DNA from: DASPJQ01 sp035299065 | GTDB lineage: Bacteria > Bacteroidota > Bacteroidia > Flavobacteriales_D > UBA2798 | Assembly (NCBI GenBank): GCA_035299065.1 | Contig: DATGXI010000023.1 | Span: 1-36,483 of the forward strand | DNA length: 36,483 nt | Direction: 5' to 3' | Part shown: positions 8,757-16,870 of the stretch, piece after piece | How positions within the stretch are numbered: the first letter of the stretch is position 1 | Layout: each line of letters starts with the position of its first letter | The notes under the pieces: model-generated | What the model saw: only the letters and a program-made list of their open reading frames with translations | What the model was told of the DNA's origin: nothing | Database searches by the model: none | Program-made: the position numbers and the translations under genes

Positions 8757-8834
8757 CAAATTTCGAATCCCGAATTTCGAAAGGTGTGGGAGAGGTAAAG
8801 GGGTATGAGTCCCCATGTAATTAGTATCAAATTC

Positions 8835-8865
8835 AAAGCCTGGGTGTAAATGTCCGGGCTTTTTT
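8835..8865 (+). terminator. Intrinsic terminator after asd
   Basis: AAAGCCTGG (8835-8843) pairs with CCGGGCTTT (8854-8862) through a single G-U wobble, with a 10-base loop, and the stem runs into a T tract (8860-8865). It lies about 80 bases after the asd stop codon. Confidence 0.75.
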
Positions 8866-9009
8866 GTCGGGGTAGGTTGAGTCTTTTAATTTCCAGGGGG
8901 ATTTAATCCTGCTATTGAAAGCAGTATTTATTTTTTACTGTCGGGAATAATTAAATTAACGACATGGTTAAACGATTGAAGGAATAACATAATTTATTTC
9001 AGTATATAT

Positions 9010-9028
9010 CTTACATGCTACATGTAAG
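9010..9028. promoter_or_regulatory. Perfect palindrome, possible operator
   Basis: CTTACATG, three bases (CTA), CATGTAAG: eight-base arms that pair perfectly. The size and short spacer suit binding of a dimeric regulator better than a terminator, and no T tract follows. No regulator is identified. Confidence 0.4.
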
Positions 9029-9291
9029 ACTGCCTCTGTTTGATGGAATCCCACTTGATGAAGTCGAATTCGAAAAAGTGATTTTTTCTTTTAACACAAG
9101 GAATAGCCTGCTAAGTGTTTTACTGTGTGACTGTTGTTTAAGACGAAAACAAGCATTGCTGCAGCTGATCAGTGAGTAAATACCTGGTTACCTGTATTAA
9201 TTATCTTTCACTTTACGTAATTCTTTGTTTTTCAAGGCAACCTGCGCATACCTATACCGTCATTTTTATACCTCTTTACCCACACTCCGGT

Positions 9292-9309
9292 AAGGCATAG
9301 TTATGCCTT
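9292..9309. promoter_or_regulatory. Palindrome upstream of the T9SS cargo operon
   Basis: AAGGCATA, GT, TATGCCTT: eight-base perfect arms with a two-base centre, ending 32 bases before the ATG at 9342. This is the position expected for an operator or a leader hairpin. The stretch just upstream (9246-9280) also repeats ATACC. Confidence 0.4.
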
Positions 9310-9341
9310 GCAACGAAATACATATTTAAGTTTTGAGTGTG

Positions 9342-12167
9342 ATGAAAAAAAATCTATTTGCAATTTTATGTTTTGGTTTTGTATTTAACATTTCATGCTT
9401 AGCACAGGATTTTAAGTGGGCTATACAAGCCGGTGGTGATGCTGAATTTTCAGGTACAGCCTATGATGTAAGTTTTGCTACTACAGCATACGATGTTAAT
9501 TTCAATATACTTACAGATGCCTTTGGAAGCGTTTACAACATGGGTGTTTATGATATGAATACTTCTGACACGGTTGATTTTGATCCCGGTCCCGGTTTTT
9601 ACGGACCTGCGCAGGCAACCCAGCAAACAGGGTTTATTCAAAAAATTGACAGCACTGGTAATTTAACCTGGTTTAAATCACTTATTGGAGAACAGGTAAC
9701 GCTTTACTCGGCCGATTTTGATGTTGCAGGAAATGTTGTGTTAACAGGAACCTTTGTAGATACGCTTGATGCCGACCCGGGACCAGGTAGCTATCCGCTT
9801 ATTGCAACTGGTGCAAAAGGAATTTATTTCATTAAATTAAATGCTTCCGGTAACCTTGTATGGGCAAAACACATAACCTGTACAAATCATATCGAAAACC
9901 GTTCGTTCAGCCTTGATGTTAATACAAGTGATGAGGTAATCATAAGCGGTAAATTTACCGACTCAATTGATATAGATCCCGGGCCTGGTATAAACATGAT
10001 TACTGCAGTGAATGTAGAAATGTTCCTTTTAGCGCTGGATGGTAGTGGAAATTATGTATGGCATAAAAAATTCCAACCAACATTAACTGCATCTAAAATG
10101 TCCTGTGTAGTTACGCGAACCGATGCCGGAGGAAATATTTTTCTTGGAGGTACATATTCAGGTGAATGGGATTTTGATGCGGGCGCAGGCGTATACGGGC
10201 TTGGTGCACTTACTACCAGCGTATTTAACGGCTTTATCATGAAAATGGATAATGCTGCAAATTTTATTTGGGCTGAGCGTTTTGAATGTAATTCTATGGC
10301 TGCTGTTAATGATTTTGTGCTTGATCAAACAGGTAATCTGGTAATAGCAGGTAATTTCCTGGGAACAATTGATCTTGACCCAGGGGCTGGAACTGCTACG
10401 GTAAGTGCTACCGGTGGATCAGATGCGTTTGTGGTTAAACTTCACGGAAGCGGATATTTGCTTTGGTCCAAAAAATTTGGTGGTTCCAATTATGATCTGG
10501 CATCGGCATTAGCCATTGACAGCAATAACGATTATTATGTTGCAGGAGCATATTCAGGAACCGCAGATCTTGATCCGGGTCCTGTTGTAAACAACATGGT
10601 TTGTACCGCAACTTCTATGTTCGTGCAAAAATATAATGCAAATGGAACAATAATATCCGTATACGCCCATGAATCTGAATTGGGCGGCTCCACCCTGGAA
10701 GCCGAGGCAATAGCTATATATAACCAGGACATTTATATTGCAGGGCCATTTGATCCGATTTCAGTAGGAACAACCGATTTTGACCCGGATACTTCTTCCT
10801 TCATGATTTACAGCAATTCACCTGCGTTTAGTGCGTACCTTGAAAAACTTCAGCAAAACGCCTGTAGCGCATTTAAAGTTTCTATTGATTCTGTTGCCAA
10901 CGTAACATGTTACCAGGATGGATATGGCAGCGCGTATGGCTTGTATGGCACTATGCCTTACACCTACTCATGGAATACAACACCTATTGATACCGATTCG
11001 GTCACTTTGTTTACTTCAGGTGGAATTTATATGGTAACCGCAACTGACAGCATGGGCTGTGTTGATATGGCCAGTTGTTTTATCAGTCAGCCTCCTGGCG
11101 GACCCTTGGATTTTCAAATGTATGTAGGTTATCTGCCGGTTGTACGTATCATTGGTTCAAACACGGTTTACATAGGTGTGTATAATCAAAGTTGTGATTC
11201 GTCACTATCCTACCTGAGTTATGTGCATGATAGCATTGTAACTCCGGTTTCCTTTTCCCCTCTTCCTGACGCTGTATTTGGCGACTCGCTGGTTTGGAAT
11301 GTACCGGTAATAAACTATGACAACAATTATTTTGGTGTTACCATTGAAACCGAACCCACCATGTACGCATCGTTTGGAGCCGAATCGGTTCGGAAAGCCT
11401 ATGTAACTACAGCAGGTACCGATGTTGATTTGTCAAATAATTTTCAAATTGACACCTTGCCGGTAGTTACTTCCTATGATCCGAATGTTAAATCGGTTTT
11501 ACCGGCAGGAGCGTGTTCGCAGCATTATGTGACCAATACGCAGCGCATGCAGTATACCATACATTTCCAAAATACCGGTAATGCACCAGCCCTAAATATT
11601 TATGTATTGGATACGTTGGACACCGATCTTGATATTAACACACTTCAAATTATGGTATCAAGTCACTATATGGTAACTGAAGTTTTGCCGGGAAATGTAT
11701 TGAAATTTCGTTTTGATGACATTTACCTTGATGACAGTGCAACAAATGAACCGGGAAGCCATGGCTTTGTAGTATATGAAATTAACCAGCAGCCAGGTTT
11801 GTCAAACGGAACGTTGTTGGAAAACGAAGCCTATATTTATTTCGACTACAATCCCTACATTTTAACCAACAGTGTATTTAATACGGTAATTGATGTAATA
11901 CCGGCCTGTGCAGTTGATGTGCCGGAATACACCAGCGAAGGGCCTGTTAACATTTACCCGAATCCAACCTATAGTTCAATTACTGTTCAAAGCAAAAACA
12001 TTCCTCAAAAAATTGTTGTAACGGATGTGTATGGAAGAGTGGTTAAAACACTTGAGCCAAAAGCAGCAACAACGCAGGTGGATTTGAGCAATTTTGAAGG
12101 CGGAATTTATTTTGTAAATGTATTTGTTAAAGAATTAAAACAAACAATAAAAGTGATTAAGCAATAG
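9342..12167 (+). CDS. T9SS cargo protein: seven-repeat propeller, SprB-like and DUF7619-like domains
   Basis: This 941-residue protein has a signal peptide (KKNLFAILCFGFVFNISCLA) and seven SBBP-like repeats (about 20-505), each marked by a DxDPGPG-type loop followed by a strand ending in KLDxxGNxxWxK. Next come a SprB-like module (about 506-590; PYTYSWN), a long beta domain with YDPNVKSVLP and GSHGFVVYEI (about 590-850; resembles the DUF7619-type domain of T9SS proteins) and a type A sorting tail (about 866-941; IYPNPT ... GGIYFVNVF). T9SS carries such cargo across the outer membrane and removes the tail. The frame is open upstream through a TTG at 9333; the ATG at 9342 fits the signal peptide. 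It is first of three paralogues, with one base between its stop and the next ATG. No catalytic domain is seen. Confidence 0.88.
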   Translation: MKKNLFAILCFGFVFNISCLAQDFKWAIQAGGDAEFSGTAYDVSFATTAYDVNFNILTDAFGSVYNMGVYDMNTSDTVDFDPGPGFYGPAQATQQTGFIQKIDSTGNLTWFKSLIGEQVTLYSADFDVAGNVVLTGTFVDTLDADPGPGSYPLIATGAKGIYFIKLNASGNLVWAKHITCTNHIENRSFSLDVNTSDEVIISGKFTDSIDIDPGPGINMITAVNVEMFLLALDGSGNYVWHKKFQPTLTASKMSCVVTRTDAGGNIFLGGTYSGEWDFDAGAGVYGLGALTTSVFNGFIMKMDNAANFIWAERFECNSMAAVNDFVLDQTGNLVIAGNFLGTIDLDPGAGTATVSATGGSDAFVVKLHGSGYLLWSKKFGGSNYDLASALAIDSNNDYYVAGAYSGTADLDPGPVVNNMVCTATSMFVQKYNANGTIISVYAHESELGGSTLEAEAIAIYNQDIYIAGPFDPISVGTTDFDPDTSSFMIYSNSPAFSAYLEKLQQNACSAFKVSIDSVANVTCYQDGYGSAYGLYGTMPYTYSWNTTPIDTDSVTLFTSGGIYMVTATDSMGCVDMASCFISQPPGGPLDFQMYVGYLPVVRIIGSNTVYIGVYNQSCDSSLSYLSYVHDSIVTPVSFSPLPDAVFGDSLVWNVPVINYDNNYFGVTIETEPTMYASFGAESVRKAYVTTAGTDVDLSNNFQIDTLPVVTSYDPNVKSVLPAGACSQHYVTNTQRMQYTIHFQNTGNAPALNIYVLDTLDTDLDINTLQIMVSSHYMVTEVLPGNVLKFRFDDIYLDDSATNEPGSHGFVVYEINQQPGLSNGTLLENEAYIYFDYNPYILTNSVFNTVIDVIPACAVDVPEYTSEGPVNIYPNPTYSSITVQSKNIPQKIVVTDVYGRVVKTLEPKAATTQVDLSNFEGGIYFVNVFVKELKQTIKVIKQ

Positions 12168-12168
12168 T

Positions 12169-14931
12169 ATGAGAAAATGTCTTTTTTTTGCCTTGGTTTT
12201 TACATCATTTAACGGATGGTCACAATATTTTGAAAACGCAATCCAGGTAGGTACACCAGGGGTTACCGGAGCTTCTCACAGTGAATATGTTACTACCGAT
12301 GCTTTGGGCAATGTGTATAATTTTGGTGGATTTACAGAAACAACTGATTTTGATCCCGGGCCTGCAATTGATACAGTGGGAACTGGAGTAGATGGAGCCA
12401 TGTATTTTCAGAAGCTTGATTCATTGGGAAATCTTGTTTGGTATAAAATAATTGAACGTGTTGATTTTGCCGGGCATATATATCACGGAAATGGAGCCAC
12501 CATTGACGATGCGGGAAACATACTGTTTATAGCCAGTTTTGAAGCAACCGATACGGTGGATGTGGATGCAGGTCCCGGTGTATTTAATTTATACCCGGTA
12601 GGTACCGGCCGAAATATTTTTATTGCCAAATATACAAGTAGTGGTGTTTTTGTATGGGCTAAAAGTTTTGGCGGAACAGGAGCATTTTGTTACGGGCAGG
12701 AAGTTGTTACCGATGCAGCCGGAAATGTTTATGCAACCGGGTCATTTTGCGATACAGTTGACTTTGATCCCGGCCCAGGTGTATTCAACATGATTGCTCC
12801 CTCAGGACCTTCTTTTGGCGATGTTTTTATTTTGAAACTTGACCCCACAGGAAATTTTGTTTTTGCAAAACGAGTAGGAGGAGACAACCACGATTGGGGT
12901 TTTGCCATTGATGTAGATGTAGCAGGTAATATTATAGCAGCCGGTTATTATGCCAATACAGTTGATATGGATCCCGGCCCGGGTGTATACAATGTTTTTG
13001 GAACACCTGGAGTGGCAAACGGGTTTGTTTTGAAATTGAATGCGCTTGGTGATTTTATTTGGGCTGATGTTTTTTTAAGCAGCAGTATGTTTGTGAAAGA
13101 TATGCAGGTTGATGCAGTCGGAGATATTTACGCTTGTGGTTATTTTTCAGGTAGCGTTGATTTTGACCCTGGAGCAGGAACAGACTCCAAAACTGCAATT
13201 GCACAAGACGCATATATAATAAAACTTAGTTCATTAACAGGGGCAAAAATTTATGCAAATGTTATAGGTGGTACTTCTGGATCTGAATACAGTTCTCTTT
13301 ACGTTGAACCGGATGGTACCCATTACGTAGTGGGTATGTCATTTGATGATATTGATTGCGATCCCGGACCCGCAACACAATTATTGGGAATATATGGATT
13401 TACGAGTTCTTTATTACAAAAATTTGACGCTGCCGGCAACATGATTTGGACAACCACAGGTGTAGGCAATGTAGGCAATAGGGTTATTTGCATTGATATT
13501 CATCATGCTGTTTATATAGCTACCAGTTTTCAATCTGTTCGCGATTTCGATTTCGGGCCAGGTATATTTACCATGTCGGCCGGGTCGGGAGGGCAAGGTT
13601 GCCTGTATAAATTCGGACAGGGCCCTTGCAGCCCGTTTACAGGAGTAATATCAGCCGTTAGCAATCCCAGTTGTGCTTCACCTGGATTAATAGCAACACA
13701 TGGTATAAACGGGACACCACCGTATGCTTATAGTTGGGATGTTTTACCGGTTGATACCGATTCAATACTGACACCAGACACGGCTGGAATGTATACACTC
13801 TCGATTACGGATTTTAACGGGTGTGAAGACGAAGAGAAAATTCTTGTAGATGGCCCTGCAATTTATACAGGATTTGATCTTGTGGCAAATATTTCCCCGT
13901 TAAGTCCGCATATTGGATTTAATTCCAATATTTTGGTTGATGGTTTTAATGCAGGATGCACTCCTGTAAATGGTGAAATGCGTGTGGTGCTTGATACGCT
14001 GGTTACATATGTGAGCTCAACCATACCCCCTGATCTTATTTCGGGTGATACACTTATTTGGTATCTCACCGCTTTCGATTATGATGCAGGACACATAAAT
14101 CCGGTAATAACAATCAATACACCTACCTATGCAGTTTTAGGCGACACGGTTATTTTTTCAATGACAATGACTCCGCCCTGGGGCGATGTTGATTTTGCCA
14201 ATAATTTTAAAACAGTTCCAATAGAAGTTGTAAATGCCTATGACCCGAACATCAAATCGGTTTATCCGCAGGGCGTTTGTCCCGAACATTATACGTTACC
14301 TGATCAACGTATGACCTATACCGTTATGTTTCAAAATACAGGAACAGCCCCGGCAGTGAATGTCATGATATGGGACAAAATAGATACACTGCTTGATTTA
14401 AGTTCTCTATCTGTAATTGCAAGCAGCCACCCGGTTATTACACAAATTGAACCTGGAAATAATGTGAAGTTTAAATTCAACAACATTTATTTGCCTGACA
14501 GCACTTCAGATGAGCCAGGAAGCCACGGTTATGTTATTTACGAGGTTGATCAAAAGCCTGCCCTGACTAACGGGAGCGTGATAGACAATACGGCCCACAT
14601 CTATTTTGATTTTAACGAAGCAATTGTAACCAATACGGTTTTTAACACCATATCAACGGTTTTGCCATGCAGTACCATTGGAGTTGCTGAAAATAATAAA
14701 GCAGGAAAATTAGAAGCGTATCCAAATCCCACCAATTCGATTGTTACCGTAAAAACCGAAAACATTGCCCAAAAAATTCTTGTTACTGATGTATTTGGAA
14801 GAATCATCAAAACTCTGGAGCCAAATTTCACAACAACCCAGGTAGATTTAAGTGAGTTTGCCAACGGTGTTTATTTTATTTCCGTGCTAAATAATGGTGT
14901 AAAACAAACCGTTAAGGTTATTAAATCATAG
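12169..14931 (+). CDS. T9SS cargo protein, second propeller paralogue
   Basis: This 920-residue protein has the same architecture as the gene before it: a signal peptide (RKCLFFALVFTSFNGWSQ), seven DxDPGPG-type repeats (about 20-485, including DTVDFDPGPGVFN and NTVDMDPGPGVYN), a SprB-like module (about 486-570; PPYAYSWD), the DUF7619-like region (about 690-827; YDPNIKSVYP, GSHGYVIYEV) and a type A sorting tail (about 848-920). The seventh repeat is degenerate (RDFDFGPG). It starts one base after the upstream stop and ends six bases before the next gene, so the three are surely one transcript. The last 75 bases are almost identical to those of the third gene. Confidence 0.88.
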   Translation: MRKCLFFALVFTSFNGWSQYFENAIQVGTPGVTGASHSEYVTTDALGNVYNFGGFTETTDFDPGPAIDTVGTGVDGAMYFQKLDSLGNLVWYKIIERVDFAGHIYHGNGATIDDAGNILFIASFEATDTVDVDAGPGVFNLYPVGTGRNIFIAKYTSSGVFVWAKSFGGTGAFCYGQEVVTDAAGNVYATGSFCDTVDFDPGPGVFNMIAPSGPSFGDVFILKLDPTGNFVFAKRVGGDNHDWGFAIDVDVAGNIIAAGYYANTVDMDPGPGVYNVFGTPGVANGFVLKLNALGDFIWADVFLSSSMFVKDMQVDAVGDIYACGYFSGSVDFDPGAGTDSKTAIAQDAYIIKLSSLTGAKIYANVIGGTSGSEYSSLYVEPDGTHYVVGMSFDDIDCDPGPATQLLGIYGFTSSLLQKFDAAGNMIWTTTGVGNVGNRVICIDIHHAVYIATSFQSVRDFDFGPGIFTMSAGSGGQGCLYKFGQGPCSPFTGVISAVSNPSCASPGLIATHGINGTPPYAYSWDVLPVDTDSILTPDTAGMYTLSITDFNGCEDEEKILVDGPAIYTGFDLVANISPLSPHIGFNSNILVDGFNAGCTPVNGEMRVVLDTLVTYVSSTIPPDLISGDTLIWYLTAFDYDAGHINPVITINTPTYAVLGDTVIFSMTMTPPWGDVDFANNFKTVPIEVVNAYDPNIKSVYPQGVCPEHYTLPDQRMTYTVMFQNTGTAPAVNVMIWDKIDTLLDLSSLSVIASSHPVITQIEPGNNVKFKFNNIYLPDSTSDEPGSHGYVIYEVDQKPALTNGSVIDNTAHIYFDFNEAIVTNTVFNTISTVLPCSTIGVAENNKAGKLEAYPNPTNSIVTVKTENIAQKILVTDVFGRIIKTLEPNFTTTQVDLSEFANGVYFISVLNNGVKQTVKVIKS
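14857..14931 (+). repeat. Copy 1 of near-identical sorting-tail sequence
   Basis: These 75 bases at the 3' end of the second cargo gene match 16666-16740 at all but four positions, including synonymous sites, while the codons just upstream differ freely. The encoded end, FANGVYFISVLNNGVKQTV then KVIKS, is the distal part of the T9SS signal. Confidence 0.85.
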
Positions 14932-14937
14932 ACAAAA

Positions 14938-16740
14938 ATGCGGTATATTCTTGCGCTATTTCTATTGTTAACGCTAAATGCAAAAACCCAGAATTTTGAT
15001 TGGGTTTGGCATGCTGGTGGTACAACAACAAGCGGCTACAAAGAAATTGTACAGGTTGTGACCGATAAGCATGGCAATTCCTATTCAGTGGGTACGTGTG
15101 AGGACATAATGGATCTTGATCCCGGGCCGGGCGTATTCTTAATTGCCCCTCCAATAGGAGAAACAGTTACATTCATTTTAAAGCTTGATAGTGCTAAAAA
15201 TTTTCTTTGGGCAAAACGCATGCCGTTTCTTTACTATACTGGTCTCGCTCTTGATCCCGAAGATAATTTACTGATAACAGGATATCATGTTGGTTTTTCA
15301 CTTGACGTAGATCCTCACCCGGTAACTACTGAATATTTACCTGATCCTGTATCCTGTGGAATGTCATATATACCGGTTATTTTTGTCTTAAAATTTGACA
15401 ATGCCGGCAATTTTGTTTGGTCCAAAGGAATGCCTGGAGTTCCCGATCCTGCATTGGCGTGCGGAAACGTAACTACATATGGTATTGTTTCCGATCCGCT
15501 GGGAAATATGTATATATCGGGCGGCATTATTGGAGGAATTGATTATGATCCAGGAGTCGACACTGTTTATTCAGCTTGTTTATCGGGAGCATGGACTTTT
15601 ATACTGAAGTTTGACAGTAATGGTAATTTTGTTTGGGTAAAAGAAATAAAAGGCCCGGGCAGTATTACCACAACACGCATAAGGTATAACCAATTTTCCA
15701 ATCATCTGCTGTTAGGTGGCTACTTTCAATATAAACTTGATTTTGATCCTGGCCCGGTATTGATGCTGGAGGGTTCAACAGACTTTTTAAATGTCAACAT
15801 GTTTATATTAAGCCTTGATACTTCAGGAGCATTTGTAGATGTAAAACTGTTTCTGGATGAAAGCAATCAATGGCTTACCGATTTGCAGGCTGATGACAAT
15901 GGAAACATTTACGTAGCCTGTCATGGAGAAGATACAGTGGATGTTGATCCCGGTCCCGATACTGTTCTTATAGCCCCTGTTTCCCCAACTGATTTACTGG
16001 TGTTTAAATTGAATGCAACACGTGATTATGAATGGGCAGTACGTGTGGGACCTATTCATGCAACATGGTGGTCAAGGCCACATATTGATGTTGACGTAAA
16101 CAGTGTTGCTTACGTAGCAACTATGTATAACTTTCCATTTGATACTGATCCAGGCCCAGCAACCGATTTAACAACCGGGTTTGGCACATTGGCAACATGT
16201 GTTTTAGCCCTTGATCCTTTTGGCGGACATAATTGGATGCGGTCATACGATGCACGCTTTAAAGTATTGGAAGTTGATGCTTTCAGGAATATATACATTG
16301 GCGGTACTTTTTTCGATACGCTTGATTTTGATCCAGGCATAGGTGTACATACTGTGCCGGGTGTATATTCGGGTGCCTATCTTTTAAAACTAAACCAACC
16401 GCCTATGGTAACCGTTCCGGTTGATGATTTTGAGTCGGAACTGGAAAATGATTCTACTGCAATTTCTTTGCCGGGCGAAGTTCTTGCTTTTCATGAAACA
16501 GAAAACACAAACGAAAAGTTACGGGTTTATCCCAACCCAACACTGGGTGTTGTTACAATTGCGGTTCCTTCAGGCACAAATGCGTTAACAATAACTGATG
16601 TTTACGCACGTGTTGTCAAAACAATAACTCCTGTTGGAATTAGTTCAACAATTGATTTGAGCACGTTTGCCAACGGTGTTTATTTTATTACCGTGTTAAA
16701 TAATGGCGTAAAACAAACCGTTAAGGTTATTAAATCATAA
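14938..16740 (+). CDS. T9SS cargo protein, short propeller paralogue
   Basis: This 600-residue protein has a short signal peptide (RYILALFLLLTLNAKTQ), seven DxDPG-type repeats (about 25-495; for example DIMDLDPGPGVF, DTVDVDPGPD, DTLDFDPGIG), a linker of about 40 residues and a type A sorting tail (about 528-600; VYPNPTLGVVTI). The SprB-like and DUF7619-like parts of the two genes upstream are missing, so it is a propeller fused almost directly to the sorting signal. It closes the operon. The common part of the three proteins is therefore the seven-repeat propeller, probably the binding module, and the extra domains probably act as spacer or stalk. This division of roles is inference. Confidence 0.87.
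   Translation: MRYILALFLLLTLNAKTQNFDWVWHAGGTTTSGYKEIVQVVTDKHGNSYSVGTCEDIMDLDPGPGVFLIAPPIGETVTFILKLDSAKNFLWAKRMPFLYYTGLALDPEDNLLITGYHVGFSLDVDPHPVTTEYLPDPVSCGMSYIPVIFVLKFDNAGNFVWSKGMPGVPDPALACGNVTTYGIVSDPLGNMYISGGIIGGIDYDPGVDTVYSACLSGAWTFILKFDSNGNFVWVKEIKGPGSITTTRIRYNQFSNHLLLGGYFQYKLDFDPGPVLMLEGSTDFLNVNMFILSLDTSGAFVDVKLFLDESNQWLTDLQADDNGNIYVACHGEDTVDVDPGPDTVLIAPVSPTDLLVFKLNATRDYEWAVRVGPIHATWWSRPHIDVDVNSVAYVATMYNFPFDTDPGPATDLTTGFGTLATCVLALDPFGGHNWMRSYDARFKVLEVDAFRNIYIGGTFFDTLDFDPGIGVHTVPGVYSGAYLLKLNQPPMVTVPVDDFESELENDSTAISLPGEVLAFHETENTNEKLRVYPNPTLGVVTIAVPSGTNALTITDVYARVVKTITPVGISSTIDLSTFANGVYFITVLNNGVKQTVKVIKS
16666..16740 (+). repeat. Copy 2 of near-identical sorting-tail sequence
   Basis: Partner of 14857-14931, with four differences in 75 bases: tcc/acc, cta/tta, ggt/ggc and the stop tag/taa. 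This suggests recent gene conversion or a recent duplication limited to the tail. Confidence 0.85.
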
Positions 16741-16747
16741 CCTTGTA

Positions 16748-16808
16748 CAGGCAAATAAAGTGAGCATTAGTTCATTAAATGCTATGCGCCTGCTGACCGG
16801 TTTTTTTT
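16748..16808 (+). terminator. Possible terminator of the T9SS cargo operon
   Basis: A nested hairpin (outer arms CAGGC 16748-16752 and GCCTG 16788-16792; inner arms AGCATT 16763-16768 and AATGCT 16778-16783) is followed eight bases later by a run of eight T (16801-16808). The gap between stem and T run makes it weaker than a classical terminator. Confidence 0.4.
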
Positions 16809-16870
16809 AAAGCGCCCTGTTTTAAATCGTTTTAATTTATATCTTTAAAACGTATTGTTACGCATAATTC

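Larger units (their letters stand above)
8866..9341. other. Long intergenic region before the T9SS cargo operon
   Basis: About 475 bases with no convincing gene. It holds two palindromes (9010-9028 and 9292-9309). A 54-codon open frame (9015-9179, starting MLHVRLPLFDG) begins inside the first palindrome, but it has no recognisable domain or ribosome-binding site and is probably spurious. The three-gene operon that follows must have its promoter in the right-hand part. I see only an imperfect -7 box (TAAGTTTTG, 9327-9335) close to the first start codon. Confidence 0.5.

Noticed and set aside
9015..9179. 54-codon open frame in the region before the T9SS cargo operon
   Set aside because: No domain, no ribosome site, its start lies inside a palindrome and the composition does not look like the neighbouring genes.
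9342..16740. Possible CRISPR-like array because of regularly repeated GATxxxGATCC(C/A)GG words
   Set aside because: The repeats are in frame, lie inside long genes, code for DxDPG loops and have irregular spacing.
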